Shown here one piece after another: positions 55,800 to 64,000 of a stretch of 64,000 nucleotides of DNA. This DNA comes from Ornithodoros turicata. Its lineage: Eukaryota; Arthropoda; Arachnida; Ixodida; Argasidae. Under the pieces are notes generated by a model, which saw only the letters and a list, made by a program, of their open reading frames with translations, had not been told where the DNA came from and ran no database searches. Positions within the stretch are counted from its first letter, which is position 1. Every line of letters starts with the position of its first letter. Both the position numbers and the translations under genes were made by a program. The stretch spans positions 190,986,031-191,050,030 of the forward strand of contig NC_088201.1 of NCBI RefSeq assembly GCF_037126465.1, written 5' to 3'.

Positions 55800-56830
55800 G
55801 CTGTAGCCCACCCAGCAAACCATATACATCACAGGTACATTCCTGGCGATATCGCAAATTGGATGTTAGGATAGCTATGGAGCTTCACAGAGAGCCCGTT
55901 TACGTAGAAAGTACATCATGGCGATTGCCAGTTTCCTACTGTTTTCACATCCCAGAACCGTCGCAGAGACATCTACTTGCGATATTTGGATGTTCCAGGG
56001 ACATTTTAAAATTCATGGCTATTCTTGTGCTGGAATGTCAATTTGAAATTGATAGTGATTGATTGCTATAGCAAATGAATTGCTGCACACACTAATTAAA
56101 CAAAAAGCATCTACTTTTGGCAGGCACACCCTCTTGGGGAGGGGTCAACTTTCGGCCATAATCCAAGACCAATTGCAGATCGCGCGATAGTATATGAGCT
56201 TTCGCCTTTCACCATATGGGACGCAGTCCATTTTTCGGCCCCGCCGCCGCGTACGCGGATTTCAAGCGATACCAGAGCGAGCATATACTGAAATATAAAA
56301 TTGTTGGAGTACGTTCATCAGTGCATCGTGCGTATCACGTTTACAACGGTGACAACGTCTTTGAAGTTAACTTGAGAGCTGCAAACGACGTCAGCGTGTG
56401 GCTGCGAACGTTCCTCACACCCCTACCAGGCAGATATCGTGTTTTTTAACTCAAGCTACCCATTATAATGTGATTACTGGGTAGGATAAGCAGTAAACCT
56501 ACAATTTTTCCTCCGTTTGCTTACGTCACGCCACTAAAGGTCACGGGTCTAAATGTCCTCCGAAAAATAACGCGCGCTTGCGCGTTTCTTTTTACATCTA
56601 TCAGGATGTCCCAGGGATATAGAAAGTAAGACACTTTCGAAGTCCCATTGTGACGTACAGGTAACATCGCATAGGACGTGGCGGACATATGTGACGTACG
56701 CGACCTTTTGTGGGACGTACCTGGATATTCTGCTTTACTGGCAGATTTAGCCCAGTAAAGTGACATGAAATTCTCATTGACGATTCACCTTTTGAATGTG
56801 TAACAACATTCGATTCTGCTGCATCGAAAT
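55800..56830. repeat. second copy of the old repeat that flanks the gypsy element
   Basis: Contains 'gatatttggatgttcc', 'gtacgcggatttcaagcg', 'gagcatatactgaaatataa' and an ending 'aactcaagctacccattata', parallel to 3330-4035, and then 'aggatgtcccagggatat' and 'tttagcccagtaaagtg', parallel to 11400-11560. Here no LTR element interrupts the repeat. A 77-codon plus frame (56216-56449) falls on the shared part; whether it is coding is open. Confidence 0.45.
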
Positions 56831-56839
56831 GAGCAGAAC

Positions 56840-59760
56840 GCATGTTTTTGCTCTAGGAAAGCTTACACTAGATGCCGTGTCTGAGTGCACTTTATTTCTT
56901 CACACATCACAATACAGTAGATATTAAAATATTACAAGTGGGGAGGCATATAAAGGTGAAAGTTATTTCAAATGTTTTGTAAGTGTGAATATTCACCAAT
57001 CAGTTGAAAGGTCGCTAGCAAGACAGTGAACTACAAGAGTAAAAACTCGATTCAGCACTTACATGTTTTGAAAGCATACTGTCCCATCACTAACACACAC
57101 AAAGATAAATCCACAATCAGTAACTTCATAGTGATGTGTCCCCAACGTCGTACAGCGTCGACGAACAAAAACAGAAGGTCTTGAAGCACTCAACCATCAT
57201 GGTCTTCTGTGCTTCGTAGGTGATTAGCGATGCCCCCGTCTAGCTTTCCTTTCATGCGTGAAGACTGACCCCATCCAACTTCGGTAAGATTCCGTTCTGG
57301 CCACCTGCTGACAATGCCAAGCCAGCTGCGTCGCACCAGCCTAACGTTCAAGAATACAATTTTCAAAAGATACAAGAACAGCAGCATTCAGTGTGAGTTG
57401 TTGTCAAATATATGACATACCTTTGCTCACAGCGCGGGAGGTAACACTGACTGCACATTTCGCTCTCCTCCCATCACCGGTTGTAATGCCTACGAACAGG
57501 ATATAAACATGTGAGACTGGTGTAGAAAGAACGGGTATGTTCTAAACATCGACTAACATATCTTACAAAGGGAAAAAATCCTCAAAATGGACGCCCGAAA
57601 TACGCCAATTGCTGTGAGCCACGGCGGGGACAAGGCGCGCATCCGAACACCTCGGATTCCGTAACAGACGGACTAATAGTGATGTGTCGTTCACGAATGA
57701 AAAGCATTCGGAATGAACGAATCCCGGGCACAAACTGAATGAACTCATTTCACTATTGTCGATCCTACTCGGCCTTCACAGTTCACTTAGAGATCCCCGC
57801 TTTGTCAGGTGTCGCTGCGTTCGCTTCTCCGTTTCTCGTTTCTCCACTCTCCTCCAGTCGATGGTGCGCGTGTCACCATCTATGTTCGCCAGCTCTAAAG
57901 CAGTGTTGAACGCATGCGCAGTAGTTAGCCAGGCGAAGCTCAGCGCGCGTGGGCCCGAATATCAGATGTGTTTTGTTCCAATCAAGAACATTAGGGACTC
58001 GTTCGAAAGATTCGTTTCGCGAATCATTGACGCCAGTGGGTCATGTGACCCTGATCATTACTAGTTTCCTATGCGGAGCCTCTACCGTAGCCACTGAGGC
58101 GCCAAATTCTGAGTAGGCAGGCACCAGGGGACTGGTTTAAGATTTCTAAGTACTGATCTTTACTAAATACGTACATGAAAAACATGTCCGCCATCTCACA
58201 TACTAGCAGAAAGGGCTTTCCGGTAACCTGACAAATAACTTGGATTTATCGATTGCAGATCACCACCAGCGATACGAAGAGCGAGCCGATCATAAACAAA
58301 AAATCAGAAAACATATTTTTGATTCTGCATTACTTCCACCCATACGACGTCCGCCACAAAGCTCGATATCGACGCGCCGTAGTGAACCAACGCTAAGATT
58401 CCAAAGGAGACCAACAAGAACACGCAATTGTACGCAGCGAGTGCGGAGAACCGAAGAACCAGTGCGCCGTTTGAGAGCAAACGATTCCGTTGCTCTTCGA
58501 TTTAGCTCGCGAGTGAACGGTTCTCCTCGTTCTCCTATTCCTTCGATTCAGTTGAGTTCTCTATCGTTCTTCGATCCCCGGCTTTGCGACTGGCCCAGGG
58601 GCGCGAAGTCGTAGTAGAAATCTATTGTAGCTGGAAACTCACGTGACCTCTGGAGCTGGACCAATGACTGAGGACTAGCTACCCTATTTTTTTTTTTTTT
58701 TTTTATGTCGCGAATGACGTAAATGACGTGACATCCGTTTCTTTCTCACTACTTTCCTCCTCTCTGCTCTGCTTCCCGTCTTCTTTTGTTGTTCCTTTCT
58801 TTCTTCCATGCATTGTTTTTTTGGTTCGCGTTTGTTGGAATGCAGTGGGAGTTACAGGAATACGACGGAGCCTTGATTGTTTTTGTCACATGAAGTATTT
58901 TATTGTGCGACATACGGTTATGCAAGCAAGACGTACACAGGATGACATTAATATTGCTCCAGAATTTGCTTGAAGAAGCCTGATAATGTCGGACTGCCTC
59001 TGGCAAGGACTGCTACTGGGAACTGGAGCTCAGTGGCTGCAAGATGAAAAAAATTGGTATCAGATATACAGTTATGCATGTGAAAGTTGCAATGTAAATA
59101 GAAAGAATAAAGGTGCCATTGAACGCGAAAAATAAGAACGGTGGTAGGGTTGTGAGAAGCTCGCAGCCATGGGGTGTGATGAGCGACCTTAGTACAAAAA
59201 ATACCTTTTATTGCGGTACTTCAGAATGATATATTCAGACCGATTAGCCTGACAATCTTGGCTTTGGCGCTCCGTACAGAACAGCTACTAAGTCAACGCG
59301 TCGGACGAAACTTGTCGAGCGAAATCACCAAGAATCAGACTTACAGTAGCGTCATACCTTTATATAGTACGACGTGAACGGGTATTTAATCATAACGTTT
59401 AGATTATATTGTTTCACGAAAAGAAATATAGTCTACCATCGTATCTGCAAAGCTACGCTGTCTGTCTTGGTTACCGCGTATTCCGGAAACTGTTAAGCAA
59501 CTTATTCACAATACATGAAGTGAATGCGGTGTTGTAAGGCAACAAGCAACGACAAATGACTTACCTCTCGGCAGTCGTTGACCAGGTATCGGGTACGAGG
59601 CGTTCGGACGCTCGAATGGTTTGTACACCAAGAAGCAGAGCACAAATGTTGCGCAGGCATCTTCCCTTGCAGCTGTGACTGTTCGAGGACACTCACATGA
59701 TACAGCTTGCGTGATACAGCTTCCTTCTAGACGATAACAGAATTTGGGACAGCAGCAAGC
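56840..59760. other. unassigned DNA; hAT-like edge phrases and a poly-T run
   Basis: 'agtgatgtgtcgttcacgaa' at about 57677 and 'gaacgaat', 'ttcgtttcgcgaatca' phrases up to 58030 resemble hAT subterminal sequence, but no partner end was fixed. A (T)n run of about 20 lies at 58687-58706. A 124-codon plus frame at 58240-58614 is Arg-rich and unrecognised. Confidence 0.3.
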
Positions 59761-60098
59761 TTTCTAAGGTTCCGAAAGAAGCGTTGCCAAAACTACTGCG
59801 AAGGCCCATTACCGGATCGGATGGAACACCAGTGGCTATGTACTGGAATGTACCTTCGGATGAAACCCCTCGTCAGACTTCTCCAGACCCCAGTTGGCCG
59901 GATGACAACGGATGTGGATCCGGGGCCACCACAGCCCAGTCCAGGCAAGCTGACGACGAACCTGCTCAAACCTCTGCCACCACGAGCGGAACGACTCAGC
60001 AAACGGAGACGGACAAGGTGGACGTTCCTCCTCAGGAAGTGCAGCTTAGACGTAGCTCAAGAACGAGGAAGCGACCTCAACGTTTGGGTTTTTGTTGA
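59720..60098 (+). pseudogene. pol: 3' end of a second gypsy-type pol
   Basis: The frame ending at 60098 has a Pro/Thr/Ser/Gln-rich tail and finishes 'LRRSSRTRKRPQRLGFC', the basic end seen in gypsy pol proteins just before the 3' LTR. Upstream 'GSDGTPVAMYWNVPSDETPR' is unassigned. No integrase core was found before 59720, so only the tail is left. Confidence 0.5.
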
Positions 60099-60145
60099 AT
60101 GGGTTTATTGTGTGTGTTATCGTTGTTTTTGTCGCGAGGGGGAAA

Positions 60146-60299
60146 TGTGGTGTCGCGCAGAGACGATAGCGCGCGAGTGTAGGATGCACCATGGGGATCG
60201 CTATCAATAAAGGATTCTGGAATGGGAAGTCTGGCTGAGCGGACACAACGTTGCTGCTTAACGTTGCACTTAGCAACGTTGCGGACACAACGAACAACA
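60146..60299 (+). repeat. probable 3' LTR or LTR fragment of the second gypsy element
   Basis: A purine tract 'cgagggggaaa' ends right before TGTGGTGTCGCGCAGAG, the expected LTR start. AATAAA lies at 60206-60211. The right border is uncertain; 'cgaacaaca' at 60299 is a guess, and 'gcggacaca' at 60289 is another candidate. No second LTR is in the window. Confidence 0.5.
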
Positions 60300-61006
60300 C
60301 GTTGCTAGCTTATGAGGGTTGGAACCAGGCGGCAGTCGTCTTCTGGTGGTTGGTGTTAAAAGTTGCTCGTTTTCACGTTTCCTTCTGCTGAGCTCTCCCC
60401 GTGAACAAGCGTGCGCATCGGTCAAACGACAGGATCGTTCACGCGCGGCGCGTCTGGAAGCACAGGAATACCAAATTCTCGGCGCCGTCTTTCGATGACA
60501 TCACACACCACGTGCCGTCACTTGCAAACGACTCGATTGCGCGAGCGAGGCACCCCGGAATAGGGCCCCAGGAGCGATAACCCAATCATTTGTGGCAATG
60601 GTTGTCGCACAGCGTGCTATGCGGTGAGGTTCTGTTTTTAGAATGTAAGCGTAGACTTTTAGTGGACAGAACGGTGGACCAGTTATGGTTGTACGTCTTT
60701 TCTTAGTGCCGTGCTTTTTGCGACTGTGTTGACTGAACCTGGTAAAAGGTTGTAGGTTGTATTTCAAGTGCATTCACTGACTACTGTCCTCACTTTCTAC
60801 TTCAGAGCTTTATTGGACCCGGCTCAGGAAGGTATTATATGGTGAAAACGACATACGAGGAAGAAAGCACGTGTGGGTACTCGATTCCTCCACGTCGAGG
60901 GACAACGTTCCCAGCGCCCTATCAGTATGGATATCTCGATATCCTTACAAATACATGGTAAGTATCACAGACGTAAACGAGCTATTATGAGTATGTGTTA
61001 TAGGTA
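60300..61006. other. unassigned DNA
   Basis: A 90-codon minus frame (60501-60773) is open but unrecognised. No ends or repeats were found. Confidence 0.3.
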
Positions 61007-61014
61007 CATACAAT

Positions 61015-61753
61015 CAGGGATCAAAACTGAAACTGAACCCAAACCGGAAACCGCTCAAACCCATATTTTTCGCTGAACCGAAACTGAACCGATCCAAAAT
61101 ATTATTTTTCTCGCGCTGAACCGAACCGGAACTGAGCCGAAATAATTTTCGGCGGTTACCGGTTCGCGAAACGGTTCAGACGTAGTGTGCGCTGTGAGAG
61201 ATCGGAAGTACGATTTACACAACGGATTGAACCCCGTTGCCAAACAAATACGAAACCGAAACCGAAGTGCGCGAGATATTTCTTCCGCAGCTATTCCGTT
61301 CATTCAGTCGTGCTAGGTCTTCTTTTTGGCAGTTGTAGGCTTCCGCCTGTCATCATCACCGCCACCTCTACCACCACTTTGTACGCGAATTTTGTCGTCC
61401 AGCAACCCTAAGTTTTCATTTTGGGCTGTGAAAATAACGCCCAGTCCCTGAGCAAGTTGGAACAGGGTGTATACTATCAGTGAACATAGAGGTTATAATA
61501 TGCTACCGTAACGTTGCGCCTGACCCTGAAATGCAGATCTGCAACACAGTGTTGAGGTGAACCACTGTTGTATCGCCAACAACAACATTTGTGTTACTTG
61601 AGAATCGTAAGGACTTGCTCGCCTTTAACCCATCGCAACATGCTCAAAATTAATTTTACTGAACCGGTTGAAACCGATTCAAAACGATATTTTGCGCTGC
61701 CGCGGGACTGAACCAGAACCGAACATAAAAAAAAATAACCGTCCCGATCCCCG
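61015..61753. mobile_element. hAT-like non-autonomous element (739 bp) with 'gaaccg' repeats
   Basis: The ends are CAGGGATCAAAAC and, complemented, CGGGGATCGGGAC. 8-bp flanks CATACAAT (61007-61014) and CGTACAAT (61754-61761) differ at one position. Inside each end are many 'gaaccg', 'gaactga' and 'aaccgg' subterminal repeats. No transposase frame. Confidence 0.8.
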
Positions 61754-61761
61754 CGTACAAT

Positions 61762-63860
61762 TCAGAAAGCAAGGCAATGTTGCACTGAATGTTGCGCGGC
61801 CTCTTGCACAGCCTGAGTCTGCGCGAAGTTTTTCCGCTGATATCTATCGGTAAAACCGAAAAAAGATAGTGGGATAATAGGGCCATTCCGTATTATACTG
61901 TGGGGGTAGCGGAACTGGTTAGTTGACTCCATCACTTTATCCTTCTCATCATTAGTCCACGAATCAATCAATCACGCATGGTTGTCCCACGAGCTTCTAA
62001 GATAACAACACGTCGACTGCAGGTAGTGCTTCACGAATAAAAAATAATAAAGAGATAGTAAAAATAATCACCTATAAGACTCTTCTGTTTCCTTCAAGAT
62101 TGTCGACCACTTATTTAGGCGTTAATGGATCAAGTTCTTCCTTTTCGTAGTCTGCCTACCAAGGGCTCATAAGTTGTTCACAGGAGGGACACAAAAATAC
62201 CTGTATATATGGTGACGAGAACGCAATTTTTTTTTGTTCCTTGGTTTTTGGAAGTTGTATCCGGCGCCACCATCCGTTCTGAGTCCGAAGCACAGTAGTC
62301 GAACCCTGGCCTCCCTTCTTTCTGCGCCAACAAAAGCCCTGTGCTCGTCTAACGTCACAACACGCCGCAAGGAGCTGTAGGAGATCGCCGCCGCCGCGCG
62401 CATTTTTGAAAACTTGTTTTCTCATGTAATAAGGACTTCTAAAGAAATATTTTGCCTGTTGGTTGTTGAATATAGCATTTTACTATAACGCCGTCAAAAA
62501 TACATTGGTGGGTGAAACATTAAAGGAGGAAAGACGTGACATTTCACATGGCTTGAAACTCTGCGTCATCTGTGTAGCTGTCGAGCAGGAGTCACCGCGT
62601 AAAATAGCTTCGATCTGCGGTGTAGTGGCACTGCGCAATCAAATTTCCAAAACAGTCGGAGAAAACAGCCCCGGACGACAGACACGATCCGCACGTGATG
62701 TAAAAACGGCTCTGCGCATTTTTCTTTGTGTGTGTGCGTGTTTTTTTTTCCTTCTCGGCTTACGAGCCGCTTATAAATGCTTGAGCTGTGCAGCTATAAG
62801 GCACTGGTCACGTGCTTGATCCGTCACGACGTCCTCTGGTGAGACCTCGGCAAAAAAACTCATGAGCGCGATAACTCACGATACGCACTATCACGATCGC
62901 CGATCGCATCGAGTGTGTGAGTCCCAGTCTTTTTCACACAACATGGCAGCACCTGTGCAATAATCTGCTATCACGTCGACATGAAACGCGATTATTGTGA
63001 TCGCGCTCACGCTGCAGCGAGGTATTCTATACCTGCTTAGTGCACTCATGCTGGGACGTCACACAGCGGTACTAACGGGTACCACTGTAGGGCTCCGAAC
63101 GAAATGAGTTCTCTTGAGCACCAGTATCGTGTGAGTCAGCACTCACCTTGTCGCGAGGTCGCTGTTTTTCTCTCCATCGGTCCGACGTTGATGCTGAAAG
63201 TGCTACTACAAAGACGTTCTTGCTTTCGGGGCGTTTTGCATAAGGACGTTTTTATTTCGATTTTTGCCTGTCAGAGTCAAGACTAAATGCTGTAAATGTG
63301 TGGTACATAAACGGGTACCTTTGCGTCTATGTTGCAACCGCGTCTGCCACTTACTCACTGTTATGCAAAAGTTTTTGAGTAGTTGATTTTGGGCTGGCAC
63401 TGGTGCGTATGCGCGCGTTGATTTAACCAAATCGCTTATGTAACCCGTGCATTCAGTTTTATTGATTAGTTGCTGCGTGAGTATTTCGCCTACCACCCAT
63501 CAGTGGCCTTCGAAGGCTATATTTTAAATGGCATGACAGTAGGCGTGATGTGTAGCAGGAATGTCCCATGTACACTTTGAACGCTCTGGTCTAGTCGTCC
63601 CAATCTTCAACCTTCACGTTTGTTTATTTGTTTTGTTTTGCTACAAGCGTAGCTAGGAACCTACAGGGTGAAGGCGGCATAGCTACCTGACACGGTCTCA
63701 GCACCATAGCACGACAATGTAGCCATCTAGCTCCAAACCCGGTGTGTAGGTTCGCGCAAGGGCTCGTGGCAAATCGCTGGTCGTAGCGAAATGCCTGGCG
63801 CGTCCATGTTTCCCATTACTAAAGATAAGAAGTTGCTTAAATACCTATCCGTTTCGAAAG
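61762..63860. other. unassigned DNA
   Basis: Short frames only. 'cacgatcgccgatcgcatcg' near 62893 is locally palindromic. Nothing else is supported. Confidence 0.35.
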
Positions 63861-64000
63861 GCGTTGAGTTTCGTATTAAGAAGACGTTTAAACGCCCTTG
63901 ACATAACGTTCAACCGCCTCATTTTAACAAAACGCTTAAACGTTTCGCATTAACAAAACGTTTAAACGTCTCATGAGGAAACGTTTTCCATGCTATAGGG
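63861..64000. repeat. short degenerate repeat of 'aaacgtttaaacg' type
   Basis: 'aagacgtttaaacgcc', 'ataacgttcaac', 'aaacgcttaaacgtttcgc', 'aaaacgtttaaacgtctc' and 'aaacgttttcc' follow each other to the window edge. This could be the subterminal part of a transposon whose end lies outside the window. Confidence 0.5.

Noticed and set aside
59784..60098. Independent host gene with a basic C terminus
   Set aside because: The purine tract and LTR-like start directly downstream make a gypsy pol tail more likely.

Overview
This window is eukaryotic, repeat-dense DNA, most likely from a tick or a close acarine relative. Introns with GT..AG borders are visible, there are no operons, and the reading frames are short and scattered. 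A tRNA-derived SINE (25273-25559, truncated copy 25908-26102) matches the tick 'Ruka' type in layout, from memory only. Nearly all the recognisable sequence is transposable: one Ty3/gypsy LTR element and the end of another, a LINE family with EN, RT and RNase H, three pogo/Tigger-like elements, other TA-flanked inverted-repeat elements, three hAT-like elements, PIF/Harbinger-like MITEs, a 6-kb TTAA-flanked Kolobok/T2-like element, a Polinton-type integrase remnant and several unclassified foldbacks.

Layout. 1-4.1 kb: unassigned DNA, a 153-bp tandem duplication, a Tigger-like element (2391-3133) and an old repeat. 4117-11140: a degenerate gypsy element with both LTRs, gag, protease, RT (split by a nested insertion of about 0.9 kb), RNase H, integrase and a small third ORF. 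11.7-12.25 kb: integrase remnant (minus strand). 13.2-14.23 kb (plus): a series of very short exons of 21-42 bp which, spliced, stay in one frame and end in a hydrophobic terminal exon. 18.5-25.6 kb: MITEs, hAT elements, a degenerate THAP domain, a perfect 53-bp hairpin and the SINE. 28.05-28.2 kb: TATA box and first exon of a probable secreted protein. 28.58-32.4 kb: putative DNA transposon with a nested MITE. 33.96-40.42 kb: LINE fragment, Tigger-like element, MITEs and a long-TIR element.

40.57-55.05 kb (minus strand) is the most interesting block. Gene B (40575-43000) has six clean exons that join into one open frame of 329 codons including the stop; the N terminus was not found. Directly upstream, in the same orientation, lies gene A, a large decayed gene cut into three pieces by two later insertions: a 4.15-kb LINE (50681-54833, 10-bp target duplication) and a 6.0-kb TTAA-flanked element (43921-49948). 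Removing the insertions in thought brings consecutive parts of the same protein family together. Both proteins resemble, from memory, uncharacterised multicopy families of fish and invertebrate genomes (B: the 'SAMD3-like' type), so the pair may be a two-gene mobile or recently mobile unit, but I cannot name a superfamily.

55.8-64 kb: a second copy of the old repeat that flanks the gypsy element, a second gypsy 3' end, a hAT element with many subterminal repeats, and long stretches in which I recognise nothing. All family names are by motif recognition; no database search was run.
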